Notes under the pieces: generated by a model | What the model saw: the letters and a program-made list of their open reading frames with translations, nothing else | The model's database searches: none | Told to the model about the DNA's origin: nothing | DNA from: Stenocarpella maydis | Lineage: Eukaryota > Ascomycota > Sordariomycetes > Diaporthales > Diaporthaceae | DNA length: 64,000 nt | Assembly (NCBI GenBank): GCA_002270565.1 | Contig: NQMI01000041.1 | Coordinates: 186,001 to 250,000 of the forward strand | Direction: 5' to 3' | Shown: positions 26,501 through 38,863 of the stretch, piece after piece | How positions within the stretch are numbered: position 1 is the stretch's first letter | Layout of the letters: each line of letters starts with the position of its first letter | Translations under genes and position numbers: made by a program

Positions 26501-29500
26501 TGCATATGCACAGTGCAGGTAGGGCCTGGCAACGATTCCGCAAGACGCCCGGCTGCCCCTGCGGGACGAGGGACCCGGATCGGCCGCGGATCCTGGGGTG
26601 CTGCTGGGATCTGCGCGGTGGGGAGGTCGACGCGAGGCACGACACGGCTCTGTTCCGCATGAGCATGGCCGTGAGCATGACCGTCAGAGGCGGGCGGGGA
26701 ATGGTGGGCCCAGTCATGCCCAAACCTCGTGATTTCACCCGGGAGCGGTGCGACGGGGCTGCTTGGAGCATAACCAGGTCGGCAGGGAGGAAGAAGCCAT
26801 CGTCTGTCACGGCATGCCCATGCGACAGCCCCCCTTGGCCTCTGCTGCTTGGCCCGTTGCTCCCCATCCGAGGGCAACCTTAATTCGACCTCACGATGCG
26901 AGCAACAGCCCACTCACCTCGCCGGCCACCGGGGCCTTGCTCTCAGCCCAATCCAGTCTTTTGCGCAAATGCGACTCTCTGCACCGTGCTGTGCCAGCCC
27001 TCTCCTTGGTCCTGCCATCTTCAAAGCTTCTCTTGCTAGGCATCACAAGTCAGGTCGACTCCAGAATCCGGCTTGCCAGATTCAGGCGGTCCCGCGATCC
27101 CACTGGCACAGATGCGCTCTCTCCCAATGTCACCAACTACTGTGCTCCAAGTACACACGAGATAATACGAGGCGGGGCCCTGGACGGCCAACCAATTCGT
27201 CCACACAATTGGCCGCCCCTACAGCCAGACACGCGCTTTGTGACCAGGTGGCGGCCATCTGTGGTTGAAGCCATGTTCGGCTGTGGTGACAGCCTAGGCG
27301 CCACCGCTACCATTGATACGGTTGCTTGATCGCCGTCGAGCTGCCTACGCGCTGTTGCTGAATGTGTCACTTTCTCTTTTCCGGGACGAGGTCCGAAGGC
27401 ACAGCGGGCCTGCATCGGGATAAAATCAAGCGCCGCCCAGAACGGGTCGCCGTGCCGGCCTCGACAGGCCTGCGATTCCTACGAGCTGATAAGGCTGGCG
27501 TGCGCAGTGGTGGGAGGAGCAGGAATAGCTATCTCACCCAGGTTCTTCCGCCCTTGGCTTCTCTTGTCCTTGTGTTGCGAGTCATCTCTGACTGCATTAG
27601 CGAATATCCGCGGGCCACTTGATTTCTATGGTTCTGGCCATGAGAACCTGGCAGGCACCCCAAAGGATGACATCCACAATTCAGCACGCTGTGTCACGGC
27701 CGAGAAAGGGAAGGAAAGCGACGGGCCCAAAAAGCCAGAGTCTCATGATCATCGATTTCCCGCGCTATGCAGACGCGAATCTGTCTCGCTGCCATGCGTT
27801 GGCCACGCCCTTATCGCCCCCGGCGAGAGCATCGCCTGCTGTTCCCGACTTGCATGAGAGCGCGAGAGACTCTGGGCACGATGCCGTGAGCCGTGGCCGG
27901 TAGCCCTATTATTGGATCCCGTGTCACTCTCTCGACAAGCCGGGCCAGGGTCTATCGCTTGTTTCTTGGTCGATGGTGCCCAGTGCACAGCAAGGAACGT
28001 GATGCTGGGACCAGGCTGTTGGCCTCCCGGGTCAGCGGTGTCTCAGACGAGACACCTTCGCTCACGAGCACAACAATTCGATAGTCCCCGGATCCCTACC
28101 TGTGTAGCCGCAAAACGGTCTAGTGTTTTCTCCTTTTTCTTGCTCGGTCGCGCCAGGGCTCCGTGACTCGGGCACACAGTTTGTGATGCGCTGGAGCCGA
28201 GGCGGCCCGCTGGTTGGGAAGCCATGTTCACGGCCTCGTGTTTTGGATAAACGTCCCTCACTCCGTCCTACGGCTTCCGGTGCGGCGCTGGGCGGAAAGA
28301 CCAATTCGTATTTTGCGTCGCACACGAGTCTGTGCAATGTATAGCATCTAATATCCAACGAGGTAGCTAGGCCAATACGTAGGGGATCGACTGCGCGCCA
28401 AGACCTCTGGCACCCTCGTGGTGGTTTCGCCGTCTCGGTGCCGGTCCCTAGTGTTTGGTCCGTGAGCTCTTCACCCCTGTTGAAGAAGCAGGCGGTCAGC
28501 TTCCCCATGTTATTGAAATGGGTGAGACGAGCATCTAGACGAGAATGTTTAGTGGCTCAACTCATCCTGTTGCGGTATCGACTGGTGCTGCAGTAGGGCT
28601 CAGTGGGGAGGGTTTGAACGAAGGTGGGACATTGAAATGGGGGTATCCAGAAGCGCACAGCCCCACCCCCCTGTACCAGCCTTTTCGGTCACCACAGACA
28701 GAGGGAATATTTTGGTAGGAAATAAATCATCTGCCAACCATCTAATTATCTGTGGCTGAGGTGTACATGTGGTCACAATTCCACTGCAGAAGGGCCTAAG
28801 GGGCACTTTCCCTTGCTGCATGTGGGCTCCTCGTGCTCACTTACACGGGTGGTGACTGGAACCCAGTGGCTGCCGCGGGATCGAGAAACAAACGCCGCAG
28901 GGACTTCCGATGATTCATAGCCTAATATAGTTTACCAGTGGAGGGTCCTGAGTCATTCAGTCGATATAGTCAGACAGTTCATGTGTTGAATCGCTGCCAA
29001 GGTTGGCTCGTGGTGTCGCCGGATTAAGCCGTCTCTTGCGTGGGCCCACTACGAGGCAAAAGTCGAGTTGTGGGACTAACTATGTCCTTGGAGCGGCTCT
29101 TCTTATAGTCAAAAGATAAAGTGATAGTATTGCATTGTTCCCAGGTAGCATAGAGCCGGACTCCAAACCTGCCCTGTAAAATGAAGCATCGGGAACTTGT
29201 ACCCTCATCATGTATCAGACTCTAACCTGTAGACATCAAATCCCCAATTTTTAATTGTTGAACACTTCAGATGGATTTCCCTTTCACAGCACTAGGTTAC
29301 TTCACGGACACTCGTGTTCGGTATGCCTAGGGTAATGGGGCATGTCTGGACCTAGGAACCCGTCAACATTTATTGGTTTTCTGACGACTAGGTCTGGTAG
29401 AGCGCCCTGGTGAAGTAAATGGAGAGTGCAAAGAGCGGAGATTGTATGGTTGTTTCAGAATTCTAGAAGAAGAAGGCAAGGAAGTTATCTACAGCGTTGC

Positions 29501-30746
29501 TGCCACGCCGTTGAGGACCGTGATGATACCAGTGACTGAATCCACCGCACTGACTTCGTCGGTGACCCACACCCCGCTGCAGCACATACCAAAGGGTGCA
29601 AAGAATACAAAATGCATGCATCCGAAGCCGGGCTCTGACAACAAGAGAAGATATCTACAACCTCGCTGGCGAGGCTCCAGTAAAGTGCTGTCGCCACGAG
29701 TGCCAGGAGTGCAGTGACTGCGTGTGCGAGTTACCCACAACCTGCAGCAGCAACGTGCTTCCAATGGCTCAGCAATCGACATCTCTTGAATTTAGGAAGA
29801 GCACAATATCCAATGGGAATAATATATAGCTGTCCGTTCGCAGGAACCTGTTTCCCCCTTTATACGTGATTGTGGTCCCGTGCAGTGGGGAGCAGCGACG
29901 GAACAAGGTCGTGATGCCGCAGTAGCACGTGAAGCAGGAGAAGGCATGATAGACTGAAATCCGCTTCATTTCGATGGTATTACCATAGATTTCGTATTTA
30001 TGCCGGTTGCACAAGCCGGTTGAAGCTATCGTCAAACCACACCGGCTCTGGGAGGGAAAATGGCACCAGGGGTCCGCGCTCTTCTGCAGCAGAGTCGATG
30101 GCCGGCGTCATCGATAAGGAACCAGAACCGCATCAGAATGATACTATATACTTAATTTTAGACCTTCTTATGAAATTTCATTATCGCAGAAACGACCACA
30201 TTTTATCAGGTCAAAGACGTTCATGCTGTCGCCACAGTTTTACGTAACTGCCCAGGTGGTTCCAGGGTGTGTTTGGCTCATTACCGCGACAAGCACAATT
30301 GATAGCGTGTCAAGCAGACGAAAGAGGAAGCCAATGGAAATTTGAATTTGGATCTAAAACAGGCATTTCATTCTGGTGTCTAGGAACTAAGACTGACATG
30401 CTGCCACCACACCGTGGTGGTGCAAACCTCCTCCATTAGCATCAGAGCCCATGACAGTACATAATCTCCACCAAAGAAATACAACCAGGAAAAGACAATC
30501 TATATAAGAAAAAGGTAACGAGACCATGTTCCCCCAACACGTATCGCTGTGCAAGACAAAATTATCAGGAAAAGCAAAAGGAAGGTGACAGATTGCGCTC
30601 TGTTGTGCCGGTGTCTGTGCCTCTTACAATAACGAGACGCTTCTCTAGGCCTGTTTGAGGGAAAGCTCATCCAAATTTTTGCAGTAAGGCCAAATACCTT
30701 CCTGCCAGCTTACATACTGAACTGGTACAATGGCGACAAAGTGATC
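23532..30746. other. 7 kb spacer between regulator and PKS
   Basis: No gene could be supported. Several long frames at 25.9-27.3 kb overlap in three or more frames and have low-complexity, GC-driven composition. An AG/A-rich tract lies at 25200-25235. From about 28.5 kb to the PKS stop the DNA becomes visibly richer in A+T. The first 400 bases beside 23531 are the leader and promoter of the AflR-type gene and contain short upstream ORFs. Confidence 0.5.
25200..25235. repeat. AG-rich and poly-A tract
   Basis: AAG-type repeats run into about 19 consecutive A residues. Confidence 0.9.
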
Positions 30747-33700
30747 CTACAGAAGAGCCTCTCTGATGAACGAGCCGAGTTGTTTTGCCTGGAAGCAAAA
30801 TTAGTATTTCGTGACAGAGAAGAGCAGGGCTCAGTAGACGTTACTCACCAAGTCACCATGCATCATGGAGAAGTGGTTGCCAGGCATGTGCCTCATGGTC
30901 ATCTTGTTCACGTCCAGGTACTCGTCCCAGCGGTTGGGTCCAAAGTCGGACCTGTTGTCCAGCAAGAACAAGGCGTGGCCGGTCGGGTATGGGTCAGGCC
31001 TTGGGTCTGAAGGCAGGTGGCAGACACCGTCCTCGCACCAGATGGCCATGACGTTGGGACACTTATCCTTGGGGATTGGCTCCGCGGTGTAGTTGCTCAA
31101 TGCGGTGACCGAGGCCGCGAAGTGCGGAAGCAGCCACCCGGGAATCTTCTTCTCATCGCCATCGCCGAGGAGTCCATTGCTGGCGAACCAGGCGTGCAGC
31201 CCCGCTGGAAGTGGCTCAATGGTGACGGGGCAAGGCGCATCGATGATAATAAGGTTTTCCACTCGCTCGCCGGCCTGTGTCAACTGCACGACGATTTCGT
31301 AGGCGATGACGCCTCCTGCTGACCATCCGGCGAGGTTGTAGGGGCCAGCAGGCTGGCGTCGCTTCATCTCCTCGATGAACTTGCTCGCCATTCCGTAGAC
31401 TCCACAGTGATACTCCTCGGGAGTCTTCATGAATGGGGAGAAGAGACCCCATACAGCCCAACTGGGTGACACATTGGAGATTTCAGTATATGATGTGGCA
31501 CTCCCACTGCCGTCCGGAACCATGAAGAGATGCTTTGTAGCAGTGCGGTGGCTTCCCTGCAGGAGCACAGAGGATGCTTTGCGATTTGGGAAATCGTCAA
31601 CGATGCGCGAGGGGCGAGGTGGCTTTGGGATGGTGGCAGTCACCATTGAAGGAGGCAAAAGCTTTTGGGACGCAGGAAGTTGCGGAGCCGCGAACTTGAC
31701 CTGTTTCGCAGCAGGCTTGGGAGGCGCCGCCTTCTTTGGTGCCTCACTGATTCCTAGGGACCGCTCAACGTCTTTGAGAGACGGGTTGGCGACGAAAAGG
31801 TCTGAGGGAATATCCAGGCCGGTCTTTTCTCTCAGAGTTCCGAGGATGGAGAGGCTCATCAGAGAATCCATCCCAAGGTTGGCCAGGTCAGGAGCTGCGA
31901 TGATCTCCTCCACCTCGACGCCCATTTCCGAAGCGATTGTCTCCCGAACGGCTGATCGGAGGCTATCGTTCCCGCTAACCTCCTTGGAAGCAGTCTCGCC
32001 TTTGACTTCCATGTTCTCTGACTCATCGTCAGGCGTGGTGACGCCGGACTCCGAGTCCATGAGCTCGGGCGTCCCGGTGTCGGAGCTCGAGTCCGCAGAA
32101 TCCCCAGAAGAAAGGACCTCCGTGGAACCAGACCTCTCGAACTGCTGCAAGTACGACTTGAAGCTGCCAATTGACGAATATTCGACGAATACATGAGAGT
32201 CAATGTCAAGATCCAAGTCCTCGCGGATACGGCCAGACACGGTCAAACCCATCAGTGAGTCGACACCAAGGTCAGCAAAGGCGATGTTGTCAGCGAGCTC
32301 GTCATGGCTGACACCAACCTCCTTCGCCAGGATGTCCATTACCTGAGAGACGATAGACGCGAGCTTCCTGTTGACATGAGAAAGGTTTTTTGCCGTAAGC
32401 ATCTTCTTCTCCTTCGCAGGGACAGGCTTGGGGGCGGGTTTGGCAGCGGGGGCAGGACGAGCGCCAGCAGTTGCCGCCCCGCGTGGTGGCAGGACGATGT
32501 TGAGAACCTTGCGAGGAATTGACTGGAAGCGAATGTCGCCAGTGATGCCGATGAGCTTCTCACCATCAAAAACATAAACATCACCGGCCATCATCTTGGT
32601 ACCCTTCACAGGCTGCATCCGGATGTATGAGCGATAGTCCTTGCCAGCCACTGGAGTTTCAATGAACCTCATAGAGCCCCAGCCGTGGGAAATGAAGACC
32701 TGTTCGCGAGAATCAACCGCATCAGTGCCGTTGATGATGAAACCGGAGATATGGCACAAGCTGTCAATGAAAAAGGGGCTGAAGTTGTAGCTGCCTTCCG
32801 TCTCTGAAGTTTGGAAGACGACCTTGGCTGTGGCTTCGCAAGCATCGCTGTCGAGGATAACCTCCTCCATACCTCTGTAGCGGCGGTCGTAGTCGACAAG
32901 AGCCGTGAAGAGCTTGTAGGCGAGGCCTCGCCCAATCTTGGAGGCCTGGCCGGTCTTCTCAGCTGCCTTGAGTGACTCAATGCGACCCTTGATAAGGTAA
33001 TCTGCACGCTCGAACTCGCTGGCCCAGTCCTCAGCACGTCCATAGTAGACCTTGCAGTTGGCATGGTCGGTCTTCTTCGCGCCTTCCCCAGTGGAGAAAA
33101 CAAGGTCTGCATAGCCAGCCGCTACATTGGCAGTAGCCTTGACACGAAGGACATGCTTCTCAATGCTCTCATCAAAGATGAGGCTCTTGGGGACTTCCAT
33201 CTGAGCGACGTTGCAGCCGATGTTTTCAGCATCAGGGCGCACAAGCTTGTATGCATATTCGCAGATTGTCATGGCCATATCGCCGTAAAGTGACGATGGG
33301 CAGAGAGGAGCCCCATTCACCAAGTGACCGGTGACAACGAGTCGCAGGTCATCCCGGGAGAGATTGGACTCGGTCTCTACTGTGACGATATCACCCTTGA
33401 CCTCTTCACTGATGACTGAATGCACTGAACTGGTGGACAGCCTTGGTCTGGGAGCCTCAATCGCAGTAGGAACGGTAGGCAGAGCACCGCGGTTCTTGGT
33501 CAGGGACCAATCACCTGTGTACTGCAGCCAGTAGTTCTTTTCGTCGAAAGAGTAGCTGGGAAGATCCAAGATGCGGACGGATGAAGAGAAGTCGCCATGG
33601 AATTCGTTCCAATCCATGTTCAAGCCAGCCGAGTGCAGTGTGCAGAGAGAGGTGCTGAGCGTCTTGTAGGCAGTTTCATTGCGACGCACGGTTGGCACCG

Positions 33701-36700
33701 CGATGGTTGCCACGCCAAAAGCAGCCTTAACCATATTGGCACAAACGGGGTGAGGACCAACCTCAAGCCAGACAGTCTGCTCGTCAATTGTCCCAGACTG
33801 TTGGGCATGAACGAGGCCGCCCAAGAAGTTGACAGCGTCGCGGGCATGGTTCCGAAGGTATGTGGGGTTTATTGGCTCAGCATCGACCATCTTCCCAAGG
33901 AGAGGCGAGATAACGGGAACCTTGGGAGTATGGAATTTGACTGACTGAGCCAATGCCTCAAAGTCGTCGAGAATTGGATCGACTTGAGCAGAGTGGAAGG
34001 CGAAAGGCACATTCAACTGAGTGCACTTGAAGCCAGAAGCAGTCAACTGGTATGAAATCTCAGTCATCTGCGCAGCCTCACCAGCGAGGACAGTCTCCCG
34101 CGGGCCGTTGACGCATGCCACAGTGAGACACTCTCCTTTTTCACCCAGTGCCTTCTGGACTGTATCAACAGCGCCTTGAACAGCCAGCATGGCGTGTGTG
34201 TAGGCGGTGCACTTCTCCGTGAGGAGACGAGCACGAGCCCCGACGAGGTAGATTGTGTCACTCGGAGAGAGCACGCCAGCGATGTTGAGAGCAGCATACT
34301 CGCCCAGGCTGTGTCCAAGCACGACGCTTGGCTCGATACCCCACGATGCCCACAGTCTGGCCAGGGCCATCTCAAATGAACATAGTCCAAGTTGAATGAC
34401 AACTGGGGACAGCTTGGTCATGTCCTGCTCGGTCCCGTCAATCAGCGGCATGAACGAAGGGAATCCATGGATGCGTGCGAGCTGATTGAACTCGTCGATG
34501 CTCTGACGGAAGACAGAGTGGTTCGCGTAAAACTCCTTGCCCAGGCCAGCATAGTGGGACCCTTGGCCCGTGAACAAGAATGCCACCTTGGGTTGCTGCG
34601 TGTTGACGGGGGCAAACTGCTCCTTAAGCCGGTCTTGGATGGCCTTTTGTGCCTCAGAGAGATCGGAGACGGCCACGTTCATGCGCCAGTAGTGTTGGAT
34701 CTTACGAGCAGTTGTGCTGTAGGCGACATGAGATAGGGGGGTGTTCGGGTGCTCCTGAATCCAGGTCACGAGCCTTTCTGCATTTCGAATCATGGCAGCC
34801 TTGGACTTTGCGGTGATCGTGACGACGTGGTGGCTGCGAGGGTCGTTGGTTGCAGGGTCCAATTTCGGGGCGTCCTCCAGGAGCAGGCCGGTGTTTCCGC
34901 CAGCTGCACTGAAGTTGTTGATGAAGATTCGCCTGGGCTTACCGTCCGTTCTTTTGAAGGGAGTAGTGTGGAATGCAATGTTGACGTTGCGATCGGAAAG
35001 GTCCTTGGGGAACCCCTTGTTGATCTCACCCTTGATACCAACATGGGGCGGTATGGCATTCTTCTGCATCATCATCAGGACTTTGCAAAGGGCTGTCACT
35101 CCGGACGCCGCTTCGCCGTGTCCTACGTTTGCCTTGACTGCGCCAAGATAGAGTGGCCGGTCTGCAGGTCGCTTCCGCTCCGCCGGAGCGAACACGTTTG
35201 TGACGGACAGCATCTCCGTTCCATCGCCAGCCTGGGTACCAGTACCGTGCATCTCGACGTAGTCAACATCAAGCGGGTCGACCCCGGCTTCGTCGAGGAT
35301 GGAAGATGACAGGATGGACTGCGTCGGACCGTGAGGATGCGTAATAGAGATGGCGTCAGCAGAGTGGTTGGTAGCAGTGCCGAGAATGACGGCAAGGACG
35401 CGGTCCTGATCGGCCTCGGCATCCTCTAGGCGCTTGACAATGACTGACGCGCAGCCATCGCCTCTGCAGTACCCATCTGCGTCGTTATCAAAGGTAGCGC
35501 AGGGCCCCTTCTTGGAGAGGAATTGTCCTCGACTGAGTCCCGAAAAGATGTCTGAGTTGGTCATACAAGACAGACCTCCCACAATGGCCGTGTCGCAGTC
35601 GCGAGCCCAGAGCGAGGAGCAGGCTACGTTCATAGCGGCAGCGCTGGAAGAGCATGCAGTGTCGATGTTGAGACTGGGCCCGCTGAAGCCGAAGTGGTAG
35701 TTGATCCTACCGGGGCCGAAGGCTCGGACACCTCCTGTGATGAAGTAGGTGTCGACTTCCTGAGCGGCGTTGATCTCACGCCAGTCGTCTGAGGTCTGGC
35801 CATAGAAGGTGCCAATCCGGTCCAGTCTTGTCGACGGTGTCCTGTTTGGCACGTACCCCGACATTTCCAAGGCCTCGTAGGCGGTAGTCAGCGCCATTCT
35901 TTGCATAGGATCTGTTTGGAACGCCTCTCGGGGTGACATGTTGAAGAAGCGTGGGTCAAAATGACCAGGCTTCTCAATCCAACACCCGTACGGAGTGTGA
36001 CTGGTGTTGATAGCCTTACCCGTGGGGTCAACGTGGGTCGCGACGGGGAAGCGATCCGCTGGGACGACTCGGTGGACATCCAAGCCCTTCTCGAGGAGCT
36101 CCCAGAGCTTTTCGTGGCTTGCGGCATCAGGGAACCGGCCGGCCATTCCGACGATAGCCAGCTTGCACTTTCCAGACGACCCGTGGTTTCCGATCGACGA
36201 GCCGATGCTCTCTCTAGAAATTCGTGGCGGGTTGCGAAGGATAACTTCGTGGTTTGTTGCTGATCTCAGCAGGCTTGCCAATGTGCCGGCGTTCTGTGTT
36301 GGACCAAAGGGAATGACGAGGACAGTCTTTCCACCGAAGCTCTTCGCTGCCTCAAGGCATCCGTCGAGGACTTTGCTGAAAACCAGGGTATCATTGAGAA
36401 TTTCACGAACAACTGCTTGAAGAAGCGAAAATGTGTCGGATTCGGCAAACCGATTGCCAGTGCTGCATGAAATGACGGGCGATCTTGGACTCGTTTTGTG
36501 GAAGACATCCTTGACAGCCTCATCTTCGAGCCGTAGAATACTTGCTACATCAACTGCTGAATGGATATGAGCGGCATGGTACGGCCCATAGACTGGTATT
36601 GATGTAGCCTTTGCTGGCAGGCAATGTGATTCGATGAGGGCCCTCAATGTGCTTGGCGGGCCAGAGATTGCGATGTTGTTAACCGAGACGGCGCTAATGT

Positions 36701-37427
36701 AGGCTTGGGTAGGGAGTGGAGTGTGCTTCCTAGCTGTCAGATTCTGTACAGGTTCAAAGAATGATAGACAAGCAACTCACATTGAACTGGTGAAACTCAT
36801 CAAGCTTTGACTCGGCAACGTCTTTGTTGATCCCTGGGAAGATGTAGGTCCAGCTCTCAGAATGCTCGACCGGCGAGCATAGTTGTTCAGCCATCGCAGC
36901 AACATGTCGACCAGTGCGGAAGGCCATCAAGACGACCTGGACGGCAACGGGGACAAGAGTTGAGAGAGTGGGCGTAGAGGTTATGGCTGCTGCGGCAAAC
37001 ATGCCCGAACAGAGACCGAGGAGGAAGGTGTTGTCGTGTTGGACAACATCCTCGTGGTGCTTCTCAGCGTGACTATGATCCAGTTAGTTTGGAGACATAA
37101 TCTCCCACATTTTCCTCGTACTTCAGGCACGTACTCGATATAGTGAGCCAACTGCGAGATGCACAGCAGAGCTCCATCGATCCCAGGGTGCTTCAAGCCT
37201 TGGGCATGATATCTCTCGTTGAGGTTCTGGATGCTGAGGAACTTGGGCAGTTTCGATCTTTCCACCCTCGGGAGACCCTCAATCTCCTTCCTTAGAGCGT
37301 GCCGGACTTGGTCGAGGAATGCATTGGCCAGAATTCCCCGCTCAGTTTGGCGGAAGAACTCTGCCAGGAAGCCATGGGTATCAGTTGACTGGTCTCCGAA
37401 CAGGAGAAATGCCAGCTTGTCAGCCAT
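30747..37427 (-). CDS. PKS1: Non-reducing PKS, T4HN (DHN-melanin) synthase type
   Basis: Large cytosolic iterative polyketide synthase of 2173 aa. Exons are 37427-37135, 37072-36781, 36743-30849 and 30788-30747. Domain order with visible residues: SAT (GLCSG Cys119, His251), KS (DTACSSS Cys559, His694, His737), AT (GHSLGEY Ser1007), product template (His1335, Asp1522), two ACPs (LGVDSLM Ser1691 and LGMDSLM Ser1822) and a thioesterase/Claisen cyclase (GWSAGG Ser2003, GNHFSMMHG His2152). This architecture, length and the MADKLAFLLFGDQS start match the melanin PKS1/wA group, which makes 1,3,6,8-tetrahydroxynaphthalene from malonyl units. The last intron replaces an in-frame read-through ending VSNVY with the conserved AKQLG tail. 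The intron between exons 2 and 3 is only 37 nt in the frame-preserving version, so that junction is uncertain. All catalytic residues are intact. The AflR-type and CMR1-like regulators in the window are likely controllers. Confidence 0.95.
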
Positions 37428-37522
37428 GGTGAAGACGTATTGACATGGGTTTGAGCTTTTGCTCTGCTACTGTTACTGTTACTGCGAGACGTATGTGGCC
37501 AAGGGAGGGCGTTCGTCGAGGC

Positions 37523-37531
37523 ATATATATG
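37523..37531 (-). promoter_or_regulatory. Candidate TATA box of the PKS
   Basis: An ATATATATG stretch on the minus strand, about 96 bases before the PKS ATG. Position and sequence fit a TATA element. There is no transcript evidence. Confidence 0.35.
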
Positions 37532-37727
37532 GTTCTGCAACGCGGCCCAGTGACAAGATGCGATGCGATACGATGGCTCCACACGCCACCGATTATCCGA
37601 TCTGCCCTGAGCTCAACCACAGGGGCGTGGGCCGTGAGGACGCGGTGTGACTGTACACACCCCCCTTCTGAAGCCAGCCCTGGCCCTTGGCACCGAATAC
37701 CTAGCTCCGTCCGGCGGCCACGGGTTG

Positions 37728-37738
37728 TCGGTGACCGA
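37728..37738. promoter_or_regulatory. Candidate AflR-type binding site TCG-N5-CGA
   Basis: The sequence TCGGTGACCGA lies about 300 bases upstream of the PKS start. It matches the TCG(N5)CGA half-site pair known for AflR. It is the only match found by eye between 37428 and 38300. Such a six-base constraint recurs every few kb by chance, so this is suggestive only because an AflR-type gene is in the same locus. Confidence 0.3.
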
Positions 37739-38863
37739 AGTTGATGTGGACAGCCACGGTGGGTACCTGGGCTAGACTGGCCATCTGGTATTGGCAGGAT
37801 GGGGTCATGATTGGGCCTGGTGTGCAGCCAGCGGGCCGGGCTTGGGCTGTGTGTTTGAACAGACTGAGCTGCCACACCCATGTTACGGGGTGCCTCCAGG
37901 CTAGGAAGTTCTGAGCAAGCTCGGAATGTCCGTGTGAGGAAGCCAGAGCATGAGCCATGATTACGGCGGCCGTCGCATAGCATTGCAGAGGGTAGCAGTG
38001 AGTGAGATAGCGTGCGAGCGTCTAGGCGCTGAAACCGAGGCCGTCCTGGTGCCGCATGTCAGTGCCAGCTTTATTCAGGTGCCAGGACGAGGATACCAGT
38101 GTGATGTGAAACAATAGACTACAAAAATACAAGAGACGAATGGAATGGGAGTTTGGGAATGGGAGTGTGCTCGGCACGGGGCGTCGGGGGGGGGGGGGCC
38201 ACCGCCATGGCACCACTCGGCGTTGTCGCCTTGTTACATCGGACGCAGGTGGGACTGCCGCTTCGGGCAATGCAGCGGACTGCCTATGTCCGCGTTAAAG
38301 TGCTCAGGGGCTGGGGTCAGTCCTACCGTACCGTCCTGCCGCGGCCTGCAGGCCCGGGTGTATGGTAAGGCTAAATGCAGATCTTGGATCTGAACGAGGC
38401 CGCGCCAGGTTGAGGCCCTGTGATGTCGCAGGATAATGATTTGCCAGCGGGCCCGTTCCAGATTCGGCATCACAGCCGGACACCGGTGGCTGTGTCAATG
38501 AGTCAATCCAACCATCCCGCCGGCCAACGACGGTGAGATTGCAGCTCCACCGACCTCACTGAGCGAGTGAATTTCGTGATTCCACCGAGGCCGGGTAAAT
38601 AACAGTGGGAGCATAAACTAGCCTGATTGAATATTAAGCTAATATCGAAGCAGCTAGCAGATAAGGATGGGACGAGGTATAACCTTGTCCTGCCTTATTA
38701 TCTGTGTTTATTAGTCTCTCAGACCCCATCTACCTCAAAACACATTTTTCATCCCGGGTGCATTTCAAAAAGCCGAAACGTTAGCAACCCATGGCTGCTG
38801 GTATCACTATATTCTATTTACAGTCCAGGTATGTCGTCGTCAGGTCGTTACAGCCACAGGCCG

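Larger units (their letters stand above)
37428..38863. other. PKS promoter and 3' flank of the 7TM gene
   Basis: No gene is seen. This stretch must hold the PKS promoter (candidate TATA and TCG-N5-CGA sites annotated separately) and the terminator of the seven-transmembrane gene. A G run lies at about 38188-38200. Confidence 0.6.

Noticed and set aside
25959..26867. 302-aa minus-strand ORF, with a 185-aa ORF in another frame
   Set aside because: Multiple overlapping long frames in GC-rich DNA, no recognisable domain, no signal for splicing or promoter.
31429..32196. 255-aa plus-strand ORF opposite the PKS
   Set aside because: It is the antisense shadow of the ACP/TE part of the PKS. No domain is seen, and the minus-strand frame is fully explained.
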